From NCBI GenBank assembly GCA_016806645.1, contig JACSYO010000415.1, forward strand, positions 6,436,001 to 6,500,000: a DNA stretch of 64,000 nucleotides, read 5' to 3'. Below, in pieces: positions 1 through 11,862 of this stretch (the stretch's first letter is position 1; each line of letters starts with the position of its first letter). Under the pieces are notes generated by a model. It was given only the letters and a program-made list of their open reading frames with translations. It searched no databases and was not told the origin of the DNA. The DNA is from Ophiodon elongatus (lineage: Eukaryota; Chordata; Actinopteri; Perciformes; Hexagrammidae). A program made the position numbers and the translations under genes.

Positions 1-3000
1 GAGCACGAGCCTACCCTCCTCCCTTAAGGCGAGGGTGCAGGGAAACAGTCATGTCTGACTCATACCTTTCCTCAAGCTCACGACATGACCGAATGTGATG
101 ATGCAGCAGTGAATCGACAGGTTTTCTACATACAAACAACATCCGTTTCATGTGAAACTGAGCAAAGAAAACACTGATACGGTAGCGGCGGGGACCATTA
201 ATAATGTGTCATAAATATAATAGGCAGATGAGGCAAAATGAAGTAGATCAAGTGATTCAAAGCATAGCCCCATTCTTTCATAGCATATTATTAGTTTGTA
301 TTAAATTAGTACGTGTGTACTTATGAGGCATCTGCAATTCTGTGCTTACAATTTGGTATTTCCTTTGAAAACAGCACTTCCTTTGAGGGTAGCAGGTAAG
401 TGCTGGGTATAGACCTGTAATTGTATCCCTAAAGGAATGTAATTACCCCATTAGCACAGAGTCAGTTACCTTTAACACTCCAGAACTCCCTGTATAAAGT
501 TTATGTTCTCTTTACATACAATCTCGCATTGGAGTGAACGCTGTGGCAGAGAGTGCACAGTGAGTGAGGAAGAAGAGAGGGAAGGCGAGCGAGGAGGCAG
601 GATGCCTGGATTGTGAGGGGGGCATATTACCTCCCACAGGGGCCCTGGCTCAGCGGATCAAGTTTCAGACGTTTACCAACAAAGCATCCATGGAGGAAGT
701 CTTGCGCCCCTCACAATAACACCCAAGCACCTGGCTATCCCCACACAGGAAACCTGAGGACACTTCCTCCCTTTCAGGGAATTCAGACACACTCCTGCTG
801 CTAGCCACGTGCCCCCACAGCCTATTGAAGAGGGTGCTGACCACCAGGGGGAAAGACTCGGAGACACACATGTAACAAACTGAAAAGAATTAGGTTTTTT
901 TTTTTTTTTTTTTTAAACACAGCAGAAACCATGTGATTTCCCGAGTTTTCACTGACACAGTTCAAAGAAGAGTTGTGTGTTCCGTTAACTCAAAAGCAGA
1001 AAAAGTTCTAATTTTCCTTTTTTGGTCTCACATGTAGCACAGATGTGATGTTTTTTTTTGTTTTTTTTTAATCAATCTGAGGGAGTAAAATCTGGATTGG
1101 GTTGCATTGTTTAATTCTGGTTGGAGCCAAGGTTGAAAACAAGGTATGCACCTTAATAGCTGTGCTCAAACTTATGGATTCTCAAAATGTTTGCAGAAAT
1201 TTGTGACAAGACACTACAAAAAGAGAAAACATAAGTGAACAAGCAGTTGATGATTCGGGAGACAAATGAGCAGAAGAAGCATTATAGTCTGAAGTAAAAA
1301 TCATCAAATATGACCAGCAGTTTGGGACGTAAAAACCTGCTGATTGAAGGAAGCGGTACACAGAATGTGTCCTCTGAAAGACCACGGAGGGTCAGACAGC
1401 TGCAGAATGTCCAAAGAGAATTGCTTCAACACAATTCTAAATTCTGCTCCCTAACCACCTGCAAACACTTGACCGACGATTCTCCATCAACCCATAAAAC
1501 CAGCCACAACCAGTCCGAGTCATTTAGCTGCAGTCCTGCTGCAGTTTAGAGCTGGCCGGGGTCCAACCACCACGCGGGGCTAACCTTTGGAAAACACTGA
1601 GACCTCCGAAGAATGTGACCATGGTCAATGAAGCGGAGAGGGAGAGAGGAAGAGGAAGAAAGCAAACAAATACATTACACAGCCCACGCTGTCAAGGCCA
1701 ACTTCCCAGATGCGAAATGGGACAGAATGACTGGCTTATGGCTGCAAGGGGATTGTTACTGTGACAAACAGTTTGTGTAAAAATATATTGTCAGCGGTGA
1801 AAGCACAGCGTGATGTCGAAGAGTTCAAATTCTTACAAGGTGTAATTTCTCTAGTAACAGACAGAAAAGAGATCTGCATTATTCAAGCCGTGACTTACAG
1901 TTTAAGGAACTGAGTGGTCTTGTATCAGAAAGTTTCTATTCAGTCCTTCATTCTAAATCAAACCTGCCTGGAGCTCTGCATGTTAAAGATCAATTAAACT
2001 ACATGGAATATGTAACGATTTGCTCATAGTGACCAAAATGATCACCCAACTCTGCAGTTCTCCTTATCTCTACAGAACATTTTAGCATCTTTCATTACAC
2101 TATTTTGGTTTTGTTAGGGCCTGCAAATTTATTGTTTTTATTCAATGTCACTGCTCGTGTCAACCTCATTTCCAGCAGCCGCAAATAATTCGCTCTGATA
2201 AATCCACTGCACACTACTTGCCGAGCACCAAACAGTTAGCAACAAAGCTGGTAAACATAGTGAAGCATCTAGAAGCTAGAGACAGATACAATGTTGTCAT
2301 ATGCTTCTGAGAAGTCTAGTAAGATATTAAAAAAATAATTACTTTCTGATTCTAAGTGCTAATGTCAGGTATCATAACATCAAATGTTCTTCCAACTGTA
2401 ACTTATTTGAGTCTCTTAGTGAACTGTTGACAAGCTTAAAAGCAACATTCATCTTTATTTTTTCACCATTCCCAAAAGTATTGACGAAAAGACGATACAT
2501 TCCCAAAACAACATGTAAGAGCTTGATTAAATATTCTCTTTTGGCAAGTCCCAACACTTGACTTTCCCAACGTGCCCACTGCACCCAGATGACGCAACAG
2601 GTGGAACACCAAACAATCGTCACGAGGATGATACTACTGCTATTACTACTACTACTACTATGCTCTGTGATGTGATGATTTAGGGCCAAAACAAAACTTG
2701 AAGCTGCAGCACAGACACACCCTTCCCAGATGCACGCTGCCATATCCCACTTCCTGCTGCCGAAAGAAAAGACCAGATTAGCTTGAGGGACTTTGCTCTC
2801 TCAGGCCTTCACACGCCGCTCAGCTGGGAGCTTCTGTGACACAACAGTTGTTCCTTAATCCTTCCTCCACACAGTTCAGTGGGTCACACGGCCCAATACA
2901 GTCTGCTCCTCCACTGACGGGATACTAACATGAGCGCAGGTGTGAGACTGTGATTAGCTCGGCAGAGAAAAGAGAAGAAAAAGGCATAAACAAGGGAGGC

Positions 3001-3238
3001 AGAAAAACACAGAGGCAGAGAGAAAATGTCCAGACTCCCGCTCTTGTCACAGGAAGTGAGTCCTCTTTAGTCAGGGTTTTACTCTCCAAGCGGCATGCTT
3101 GACTAAGGTGTGAAGCATCAAGGCGTGTCAAAATGTCAAGCCCACGCCTGCTTTAATCTTCACACTCACAGCTGTTTTCCTAAACAGCAGCAGAAACTCT
3201 CAAAATTCAAAGTATAGAAAAAGATATGATCTTAAGGT
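1..3238. other. Noncoding stretch left of the CpG island; no gene recognised
   Basis: No open frame here resembles a known protein, and I could not assemble spliced coding exons on either strand. Visible items are T runs near 895-914 and 1050-1070, a short CTA triplet run near 2640-2660, and one member of a diverged repeat pair (1933-2000). A TATAAA at 493-498 is followed by a purine-rich stretch that could be a transcript start, but nothing downstream confirms it. In human the gene next to UTP11 on this side is FHL3, transcribed away from UTP11. I looked for cysteine-rich LIM-domain exons on the minus strand and found none, so any fhl3 coding exons would lie left of the window. Confidence 0.5.
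1933..2000 (+). repeat. Dispersed repeat fragment, copy A (pairs with 5140-5200)
   Basis: A 17-nt block, CAGTCCTTCATTCTAAA (1941-1957), and a 15-nt block, CTCTGCATGTTAAAG (1974-1988), recur in the same order and at similar spacing about 3.2 kb away (5148-5164 and 5176-5190). Weaker resemblance continues to the right in both copies, including a GCAAATAATT string and an AAGCTAGAGA or related string. This suggests two old copies of one interspersed element. The family was not identified. Confidence 0.6.
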
Positions 3239-3302
3239 GTTAAATTATATGTTTACAGATCATAATTACTGTTAAATTATATGTTTACAGATCATAATTG
3301 CT
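3239..3302. repeat. Tandem duplication, 2 x 32 bp
   Basis: Two adjacent 32-bp units (3239-3270 and 3271-3302) begin GTTAAATTATATG and end CATAATT(A/G)CT. They differ at one position (A to G). The near identity implies a recent slippage or duplication event in AT-rich noncoding DNA. Confidence 0.95.
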
Positions 3303-3685
3303 GTGCAACTAACCATACTGCCACTACTACTAAAAATAATAATACAAATATAGATTTGAAAATGATTTCATGAAAGGCTGTTATTTCCATTAATAGATTC
3401 AAAAAGTTATACTATTGCTGTCACAACGTTTGAAGTTAACAAACTTCGGTGATTCTTTATGCCATTCATTTTCATTGGAAAACCATAACCACAATCATCA
3501 TGATGCTTGCAATGAGATGTGGTGATACACAAGTTTATTTTCCCATCAATTACAACATTTTTCAAAGTAAATCCCCGAATATTTGACGTCATATGAGTTT
3601 TCATTGATTCTCAAACCCCCACTGAGGTCGAAGAGCCGGACACTGAAAACGTAAAAAGAAAAGTCTACATAGGTGGAAATAAAAA

Positions 3686-3960
3686 AGTGGAGTCCTACCA
3701 GGAGTATTGTCTGAAGTCTGGAGGCACCTTCTGCAACTTGACAGTGGTAACCCGCCTCCCTGTCTCTGTCAGCGGACACTCGCTCCGATCAGGACCGGGA
3801 TCAGGCTGCAGGTCGCTACTCCGGCGGCTCGGCAGCGTCGCTCGGCAGCTGGAAAACTTTTGTTGGTGTTTCTTCTGACAGCAGTCAAATCTCTGCGGCG
3901 GAGAGTGATGCAGTTTGCCGGCTACATTTGTCCTACTACTGAGGAAGTTGCTGGTGAGTC
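3686..3960. promoter_or_regulatory. CpG-rich promoter-like island with a possible noncoding first exon
   Basis: GC and CpG content rise sharply against AT-rich flanks, with many CG dinucleotides between about 3775 and 3905. A good plus-strand splice-donor look-alike, CTG|GTGAGT, ends the island near 3953. A weaker minus-strand donor look-alike, CTG|GTAGGA, lies near 3700. The texture is that of a vertebrate promoter plus 5' UTR exon. Synteny with human (FHL3 divergent from UTP11) would favour the minus strand and an fhl3 first exon, but the better donor is on the plus strand and no coding exon is seen. Strand and owner stay open. Confidence 0.45.
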
Positions 3961-5139
3961 ACAAGATCCCGCCCCCCCACCCACACCCCCCCCAAAAAAA
4001 GCCAGTCCTTCCTCCCTCCTGCAACTTCAAACGAGAGCAGAAAGTCCGGGCAGCGGAGGGTGTGATGGGAGCTCCCAGCAGGGCCCTCTGTCTCCGTGGT
4101 GCCGTTTATTTTCAGTCTTTTCTAATGATCGGCCTGTGTTTTAATGGGGAGTACTGGTGGAAAGGCAGAGCATGCTTTTTTTTATGAGATTTCTGAACAT
4201 GGAGTGTTGACTGCTTCGTGCTTTTAAGCTTCGTTTAAATACATTTTGTGAATTAGCCAATCAATAAATCAATTAATCAATCTTCTTATAAACATTTGAG
4301 TTTGAAGATACATTTCAAGTGTCTGTAAAGAAAGCCCTTTCTGACAAGAATCTCCTTAGTTAAGGCAACAAACCTACTTGGTTAGGTTGAGGAAAATATC
4401 ATCTGGGTTCAAATAAACCCCTTTCTGTCCGAGAGTCCTGAAGACAAACCTCTCGCCTGTGAATCAGAGCGAGTGGTCAGTTGGTGGAAGATATTAATCA
4501 CTCACAACAATGGGGTTTGTTCACACTTTACTATCAAGGGACCACGTAATGTCAGTAAAATGTCTAAAAAAACAACTTCAGGGGTTTAGAATGAGAAATA
4601 GGCCTTGTGTGGGTGTAGGTCAGGTTTTAGGTCAGGGTTAGGTTAAGTTCAAAATCAGATTAAGTTGAAGGATAAGCACAAGTTAAGGGTTAAATATATA
4701 ATATATTTCAAACAAGATACATATTCTAGGGGAAACAATAAATACATATCAATATTTGAGCATTAAATTGGTGAAATTGAACAGTTTTTGTATAAAATAA
4801 AACCACCATATGACTTCTTTTCTGTATGTACTTTGTCTCTAGTGACCTTTGCTGCCAATCCTTTGCACGCCCTGACATTTCCAAACAGGGTGAAGACCAA
4901 CCCAGCTGTTAGATTTCGCTTCCCTATTCTACAGCGTGAGTCCTTTCTCCAGTCCTGATGTGTCAGTTTTGTCATGACTCAAAAAGCGGGAGTGACGTTT
5001 AGCCTGGACTCATACAATGATGGAGTTTTACAGCTTATCATTTGAGTCATTACGGTAATCAGAGTGTAACCACGGTGTTGTTGGCAGGAGCACCACCCTA
5101 TATGACAGGTAGCATTGTTCTATCTTTTATAGTAGACAT

Positions 5140-5200
5140 TTTCTACTCAGTCCTTCATTCTAAACCTGTTTGAATCTCTGCATGTTAAAGTTCAATTAAA
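5140..5200 (+). repeat. Dispersed repeat fragment, copy B (pairs with 1933-2000)
   Basis: Same two anchor blocks as copy A, separated by a slightly shorter and diverged spacer. Same orientation as copy A. Family not identified. Confidence 0.6.
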
Positions 5201-5612
5201 GCTCCATTAATCAAGTTTCATATTCACAATGATTATGTGTAAAGTTAAACGGGTATTGGCAAACCCACAGATAATTATCAAAGGAGTGACTATTGGACTT
5301 CCATTTTCCAGGAGACCAGAAACATGACTTCACGGATGATAATGTTAGCTCAAATTCTAGGATTGAAAGGTTCTTCAGTTTCTCAGACCTTGGATATTAA
5401 TATATTTTTTACCACAAGTAGCAAATAATTGTTATATGCTTAAGAGTGAACTGTGAAGCCTACAACTTAAAAGCTAGAGAATTCCATTTGTCCATCTCTA
5501 ACACAACAAAAGGGTCAGATTGTTTGACGTTACTTTAGTTTGGCTGTATTATTGTAGAGGTTTCTACGCTCTTCTATCATACTTGTTCCAACAACACTAC
5601 AGTGTAGGTCTT

Positions 5613-5649
5613 ATACAAGTAAAAGTCCTGCAATCAAGTAAGTAAAAGT
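5613..5649 (+). mobile_element. Fragment of the inverted-terminus repeat family
   Basis: It contains the family signature ACAAGTAAAAGTCCTGCA followed by AAGTAAAAGTA-type words, matching the left-interior part of the longer copy at 9265-9792 (about 9342-9370). No termini are present, so it is a truncated relic. Confidence 0.5.
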
Positions 5650-7353
5650 ACAACCGTAATAACATAAAAAAGATGCATTAACGTGTTCCTCACTTTAAAG
5701 GTGCTCAATTCAAAATCAGAGCATTGATACCAACAAACAGTTATCTGCAGCACCTATGAGCACCTATGTTACATTTGGGGTTTATACATGGCCCATTACA
5801 AATAAATACAATTCTGAAGGACACACTAAATCCCTTTCTCAGTATTTTCTTCCGATGAAAATGGTTGTTGTGGTAATGTTATGTTATATTGGCACAAAAT
5901 ATCAGCCATCTAAATGACAAAACATTAAAAAGGTGACAAAAGGCTGTTTGTCAGTAGCTTAAAAAAGAAACCCAAAATTAAAAAAATAAATACGTAAGCT
6001 GCTTGTTAGCCTAACTAATTATGTGAATCACAATGGGCACACCTAATTAAAAGTATTAGAACACTGTTGTTACATCTTTGGAAATGCAAAAGCAGCTGCA
6101 AAGTGTGACATGAATATCTCGTTAAACACAGAAGACCTTTTCAAGCAACTGTCCAAACATGTAACTCTTGTCTTTCGTGGTCCTGTGACAACTCAATGAG
6201 TGATCTGACCCCTGTATTCCCCACAACCCTTAAATTATAAATTCTAATTTTACACTCTGAGGCGTGGTCCTGTCAGACTGTGTGCAACAATTTAGAGGAT
6301 GGATGCCTCTCAATTCATCATGGGACAAATGGCCTGATGACCCCCCTCACTGTTTCTTTCTCTGTAAAAAGGTTAAGGGAAGCTCTTCTGACCTTTTTTA
6401 GTTTTGGAAAAATAAGTTAAAAGGTTAATACAGGTGATCTGACTGAGCATCAGTTCATTGTGAGAACATTTACACTGAAGTGAACATAAAAGGGGGAAAA
6501 AAACAAGTATAAAAATGGGAATTGCTAAATATTCTTTTGTTGTAATCAAATGTAACTTTCTTTAAAAAAAAAAAATCTATGACTCAAATTGAATTTAAAA
6601 CCTTTCTTTTGAAGTAGCCTATGAACAATGATGATGACAACTGGTAACTATCATGCCGCTAAATGAAATTCGAAATAAATTGTAAACCGTAAACTCTTTT
6701 CTTAGATGTGTGGTTTTGGAACACCTGAGTGTAATAAGCTCTAATGAGCATCATGGCCCTGAGCAGCTACAGACTAATGAGGCAATTCAATTGTTAAAAG
6801 TCCCACAAAGTAATAAGCAGGTATGACTTGTAGCAGTAATTGTCTGTTTTCATCACATACATGATGGTGAGTGGAAACCGTGGCATGCTGCTAAGATGTC
6901 CAAAACATCACATCATCGAAGGGAGTATGAATAAAGACAATTCATTTACAATGTGTTTGTAGCTTTAGTGGGCATGCTGGCTATTAAATATACGATCAAG
7001 ACAAACTATCAAGAGACCGTCATCAACTGAAAGATCCCTTTGATGATATTGGTGATAATAGCTCTTTTACAGATCACTTGACGTATGCTTGGCCTCATCT
7101 GAAACCCATCCACTTCTTGCCACTTCACTGCTGTGATTGTCTAGAGTATAAAACGACTCTTGCTATAATAGACACTTCAAATCTCAAGCAGGGAAAATAA
7201 GCACCACATTAGCACTTAATTGTAGACAATTTTTGTTTTACAAGGGTTTGTGGTGATGCTGAGAATCCCACCCAGGAGTGCGTCTATTGTACGGCTCGGG
7301 CATCGAGAAGGACAGGGGTATATTTGGAGCTAAGGCCGGGAATGTCCAATAAC

Positions 7354-7770
7354 CAGTGGTGAAAGAAGTATTCAGATCCTTGACTTAAGTAAAAGAACAA
7401 AGTAAGTTTCAAAAGTGAAAGTACTTTGCAGGAAAAAAGGTCCACGTGAATGTAACATTATTTTATGTTACATTACTAGATCGTTAATACTAATGCATCA
7501 AGGACTTAACTGTTGTAGTTGGTCGAGGTGGAGATATGTTTTAACTGCTTATATACAGTTCAGTTTAATGCAGTGGAAGAGTTTCTTAAAGTAATATCTT
7601 AATCTGAAAAGTAATTAGTGGCTTTAGCTGTCAAAATAAATGTAGTGTGATAAAAACTACAATATTTACCTCTGAAATGAAGTGACAGACACTAAGTATA
7701 AATTAGCAGGAAATGGAAATGATTAAAGTAGCAGTACCTCAAAATTGTACTTAAGTAGGTTCCTTCACAG
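7354..7770 (+). mobile_element. Nonautonomous DNA-transposon-like element, copy 1
   Basis: The left end CAGTGGTGAAAGAAGTATTC matches the consensus I know from percomorph genomes (CAGTGGTGGAAGAAGTA). It is followed by CTTGACTTAAGTAAAAG. The right end has TACTTAAGTAGGTTCCTTCACAG, roughly the inverse of the left. Interior words such as ATCTTAATCTGAAAAGTAA, TTTAGCTGTCA and ACAATATTTACCTCTGAAATG are shared with the copies at 9265 and 58900. The flanking octamers (CCAATAAC and CCAACGTG) agree at only 4 of 8 positions, so no clean target duplication survives. There is no coding capacity. hAT affiliation is suggested by the terminal bases and is not proven. Confidence 0.7.
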
Positions 7771-9264
7771 CCAACGTGTGCCTTCTGTTAATTTTAAGAG
7801 ATGCACCTAAATAATCGCATGGGGGGAACTTCTGGCTCATGCATTTTTCAAATGGGCTGGCCCGGTGTCTCGCTGTAGATGAGGACCAACCATGGTCAGG
7901 GGAGACATACCAAAGCCCTGAGCTCAGCCCAAGTGCAGCAGTCTTACAACATGTCAGCAGTGTTATTTTTACAGGGTCATATTAGAAAACCAAACGGACC
8001 TGCATCTGCCCCACAAGGGCATTCCTTCATTGCTGACCCTGAACAAACCCACAACCTCTTGTCCTCCTGCTCTTGCATCAGCTTGCTACAAGCCCCTGAT
8101 TTGCAAAGTAGTATTTACCCCTGTCGTGGCTCACCAGGCATTTCACTTGTAATGATAAAGACTCCCATGAATTAAACAGCAAGGAGCCAAATAAGTCGGA
8201 ACGCAGACTTTTTCCCCGTAAATCCTGGCTTCTGTCTGTGCCTAGTTAAACACGTTAGTGGTTGGGTGGACCAGTCGGGCCTTGGGCTGAAACCTTCACA
8301 GGAATCGGGGTCATTAGCCATCAGACTGATAAACAAGCCTGTGACATAATGTGGAAACACTGATCCCATTCATTGGTCTAATCACCCGCAAAACATTCTG
8401 CATGCCGGGCAAATCTCACACATATAAAACAAATTCCTCGCGGTTGGTTTGGGGATAGTGAGCAGCCATGGGGGGAAAATGTCTGTTTAGTGGAATATCG
8501 CTCTCTGTCCTAAAGGCTTCTTCTCACATCCACAAAGAGTTGGGAGTCTGGGTGAGATTAGGGGACTGGTGCCATTGCGGCTTTGTCTTTGTCTACCCAC
8601 TACCCAAAATATCATGTCAGGAAGTGGATAGTATTTTCCCCCAGTGTAGAGTGATGACCCCCTCATCGTCCAAGTTCCTGCAGAACTTTTTTTCCCCTTC
8701 TCAAAACGGAGAGAAAAAGTGTGTGAGAATGTTTTAAGGAATATTACAGAGTTTCTATGTAATCTCTTTTCGGTCTATTGGTCTGGACAGGAATCAAAAC
8801 AGGGGCCTGGAACCCCAACGGAAACATGCAATAAATGTCCATGTTGGAAAAACATAAACTTGTTACCAATTAGTGTTAACTGTGCACTCTGGCAAATGCA
8901 GGCCCTCATTATAATGACCTAAATGATTTGGTGTATGAACAGTGCAGTCCAAACATATGAAGTCAGCAGCACTGTGATGATCCTCACTTGTTCTAAGCCA
9001 ATCCTGTGCCAATCCTGGCTTGTATACAACTTCTAAATGGCAGATAAATTGCATCGGTCTTCTCGGATGAATATAATTAAACCCTTTTCCCTTCAGGTCT
9101 TGAATATCTATAAAGCCAGAGTGAATATTACAGAGCTTTGAACTGAAACGACATGATGTTATCAGATAAGAAACATTATTAAGGAAATTGGATGATTAAG
9201 TTGTTCAAAATGTATTGAAACCCCATCCATTTATTCATTGTCAAATTATTTATTCACATAATAC
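7771..9264. other. Noncoding stretch between two transposon-like copies
   Basis: Several open frames of 60-100 codons exist here (for example plus strand 7879-8175 and 8468-8737). They have no recognisable domain, overlap open frames on the other strand and lack splice context. I do not call them genes. No other repeat was identified. Confidence 0.5.
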
Positions 9265-9792
9265 TAGCGGTGGAAGAGATATTCAGATTCTGCACTGAAG
9301 TAAAAATAGCACAACACAATATAAAAATACTCCAAGTTAAGGTACAAATAAAAGTCCTGCATTGAAAACCTTACTTATCTAGATGTATCATCATGCAGCA
9401 GAACGGCCTTTGTGAATGTAATACTATGTATATGAATAGTAATGGGCGAATATGCATTAACCTGGGAGAAGCATTAAGCAGTTGTAGCTGGTGAAGATGT
9501 AACACATCTAAACCACTTTATTTACTGTCAAGTTGTTAAATCCATGACAAATATTCATATTTTATAAATTGACCATATGTTTTGTTTTGTACAATCTTAT
9601 GCATAGTAAATAGTAACCAAAGCAGTTACGCAGTCTCTGTAGTGGAGTAAGAAACACAGCTTTACCCTGTGAAATGTGTATTGTGGGTATAAAGTAGCAT
9701 ACAATGGAAACACTTAAGTTAAGTACAAATACTTAAATACTGTGTTTAGTTACAGTACTTGACTTAATGTACTTCGTTACTGTCCACAACTG
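9265..9792 (+). mobile_element. Nonautonomous DNA-transposon-like element, copy 2, just upstream of utp11
   Basis: The left end TAGCGGTGGAAGAGATATTC and right end TTCGTTACTGTCCACAACTG are similar inverted termini of the family. Interior signatures include AAAATACTCCAAG, AAAAGTCCTGCATTGAAAA, CAGTTGTAGCTGGTGAAGATG, GTAGTGGAGTAAGAA and GTACAAATACTTAAATACTG. It is the longest copy in the window (about 528 bp). It ends about 417 bp before the utp11 start codon, so it abuts the promoter. No transposase is encoded. Confidence 0.72.
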
Positions 9793-10033
9793 CGTCTACT
9801 ACGAGTCCACTATGACATTTTAAATGTATGCAACAGCACCACCTACTGTTTGTTACGCGCTTCTGCAACAGGTAGGACGAAATTTACAACACTTTATTTT
9901 ATCAAGAAAATCTGTAATTTCATTTATATTCCTTGTCAAATGCCAAAGAAAAATTAATGGAATATTATGTTTGTAAAATGACCACCATGATTCACCATTC
10001 CTGATGACGTTTTTTTCAATGCGAATCTGCGGT

Positions 10034-10208
10034 CCGGAAATGAAAAACAACACAGTGTGAACCAGGAACCCACATGTTCAGCCACCAGGGAAGCACCAGA
10101 CCCGAAGCAGCAAGACGGTTTCAGTGTCTGCAGAGCTCAGAAAAGCTCCACGTATACCGGCTTTGACTAAAACATTTTGTTGTGTTGCGCTCGAGGACAT
10201 TTTTCAGG
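10034..10208 (+). promoter_or_regulatory. utp11: utp11 proximal promoter and 5' UTR
   Basis: The segment before the utp11 ATG is more CpG-rich than its surroundings and lacks a TATA box. It carries an ETS-type CCGGAA at 10034-10039, common in housekeeping promoters. The transcription start was not located precisely; somewhere in 10040-10150 is likely. The sequence before the start codon (TTTTCAGG ATG T) is a moderate initiation context. Confidence 0.5.
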
Positions 10209-11862
10209 ATGTCGTCGTTCAGGAAAGCGTTGAAATCCCAACAGAGAAACCACCATGAACGATCTCAGGTGAGCGTTTCACTGTTTTGCTAGCTTGTTGC
10301 TTGTTAGCATGCTGGCTACATTTCAGGCGTCTACATGTTATCACCAACGTATTACATGTAATGCCATGAAGTAAATATGAATACTGAGTGTGTATAACTT
10401 TAAATGTATCTTTTTTTTTGTCCGAGCAGCCTGGTTTCAGGAAACATTTGGGATTGCTGGAGAAGAAGAAAGACTACAAACTCCGCGCAGAGTGAGTTGA
10501 ATGAAGTTTAAGAGACATGTTTTTATGTTTCCCAGGCTTTGAATTGGACTTTTAATGTCACACGTGGTCGAGGAATAAGTCTTGTAATTGATTTCTTTGC
10601 CTGTTTTTAAAGTGATTACCACAAGAAACAGAACACCCTTGCTGCTCTGCGAAAGAAAGCTCTGGATAAGAACCCAGATGAGTTTTACTACAAGATGATC
10701 AGCTCTCAGCTGCAGGTAAGAGAAGTGTCAACATCACAAGGCAGATAAAATGAGTCACCCTTTATGAATCCTAATCATGTGATCTCTGTGGCCGAATGAT
10801 TTTAATATGTATGTCTTGTTTTGTGGCATGTTATCAGGATGGAGTTCACGTAGCGAAAAAATCCAATGAAGAAGTGGAGGTGACGGAGGAGCAGAAGAAA
10901 GTGATGAGGACGCAGGATATCAAATATGTGGAGATGAAAAGAGTTGCAGAGGCTAAGGTAGGTTTATTTTCCCCTGTAATAGATCATGCTTGGATAACCC
11001 TTTGTGCCTGACTGACGTGATTTAATACATCTTTAAAATATGAATCCTCCAAAAAAAAGGGGCTTCTGTCTTTGCCCACTTGTAAATCTTTGTTCATCAT
11101 TTCCTTTCAGAAAATTGAGAGGATGAAAGGAGAGCTCCATCTTCTGGAGGCAGACAGCAAACAGAAAAACAAGCATACATTTTTTGTGGATTCCAAGGCG
11201 AAAGGTGAATATACATGTACAGTAGTTATTTATGATGTGAACAGACATCCTTGTCTTTGTGGGCGTTGAAAGTGATTATGGTGACCAGAGAAGTTGGAAA
11301 GTTTCAATGAGAGTTTTTCTGTCTCCCCTCAGTGGAGTCCTTTGACCTGGCAAACCACCTCAACACAGCTCCTGAGCTGGTGGACCGAGTGTTCAACAGA
11401 CCAACTCTGAAAACTCTGGAGACCAAGATCATCCATGGAGCTGTAGAGCCTCACACTATGAAGGTCTGTGTTTATAATGCATTGCGGTCAGCGTCATTTG
11501 CAGTGTGACCGTCCCGTGTAAACTTACTACATACTACATACCCACTGATGGTTCACCTTTTCTCCTCACTCTGAGTAGAAGATGGCCAAGCAGAGGAATC
11601 ACCAGTATAAGATCCTTTCCCAGAGGATTGACAGAGAAAAGAAAATGTTTGTAATCAGTCAGAAGATTCAGACCCGCAAGGACCTACAGGTGAGGAGAAG
11701 GAGATGTTCTTAACCTCAACAAGCATTTTGCTTTCAATTGCGAACGACTGTCTAACTTTTCTTTACTCTGTGCACCAGGATAAGAACAAAAAAGTGAAGG
11801 TAAAAAAGGAGACGCCCAATGCTGCAGCTATCTACAAGTTTGAGGTCAGGAGGAAGCGCTGA
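10209..11862 (+). CDS. utp11: UTP11 small-subunit processome component (U3 snoRNA-associated protein 11), eight exons
   Basis: Role (family knowledge): nucleolar protein of the U3 snoRNP/small-subunit processome, needed for early 18S pre-rRNA cleavage. Exons: 10209-10268, 10430-10491, 10613-10715, 10838-10957, 11111-11204, 11333-11463, 11579-11689, 11779-11862 (stop TGA 11860-11862). All introns are GT-AG, 89-161 bp, typical of compact fish introns, and the reading frame is kept at every junction. The product is 254 residues, against about 253 for human. It starts MSSFRKALKSQQR and contains GFRKHLGLLEKKKDYKLRA, NPDEFYYKM, YVEMKRVAEAKKIER, APELVDRVFNRP and the C-terminal AIYKFEVRRKR, all hallmarks of the Utp11 family that spans the whole protein. 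It is lysine/arginine-rich with long helical, coiled-coil-prone stretches and no membrane segment. The start is the first ATG of the family-matching exon. Neighbour pou3f1 is convergent, as in human. No lesion is seen; expected to be functional. Confidence 0.97.

Larger units (their letters stand above)
3961..7353. other. AT-rich noncoding stretch with repeat fragments
   Basis: No gene recognised. It contains a C/A-rich low-complexity patch near 3968-4000 and a degenerate run of GGTTAGG/GGTCAGG-type words near 4610-4700, too irregular to be telomeric. It also contains dispersed-repeat copy B (5140-5200), a fragment of the inverted-terminus family (5613-5649) and short A/T runs. All frames are broken by frequent stops. 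Confidence 0.6.

Noticed and set aside
2372..2743. 123-codon minus-strand open frame
   Set aside because: It contains a serine run from the CTA triplet repeat, has no domain, and has no promoter or splice context.
1..3650. Possible fhl3 coding exons on the minus strand, expected from human synteny
   Set aside because: No LIM-type CxxC...HxxC patterns could be found in any frame. If fhl3 is the neighbour, its coding exons must lie outside the window.
4610..4700. GGTTAGG/GGTCAGG words resembling telomeric repeats
   Set aside because: They are irregular in unit and spacing with no TTAGGG array; common degenerate sequence in fish noncoding DNA.
10716..11332. Intron-encoded box C/D snoRNA in utp11 introns 3-5
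   Set aside because: A C-box-like TGATGT appears in intron 5 but there is no CTGA D box at suitable spacing and no terminal stem.
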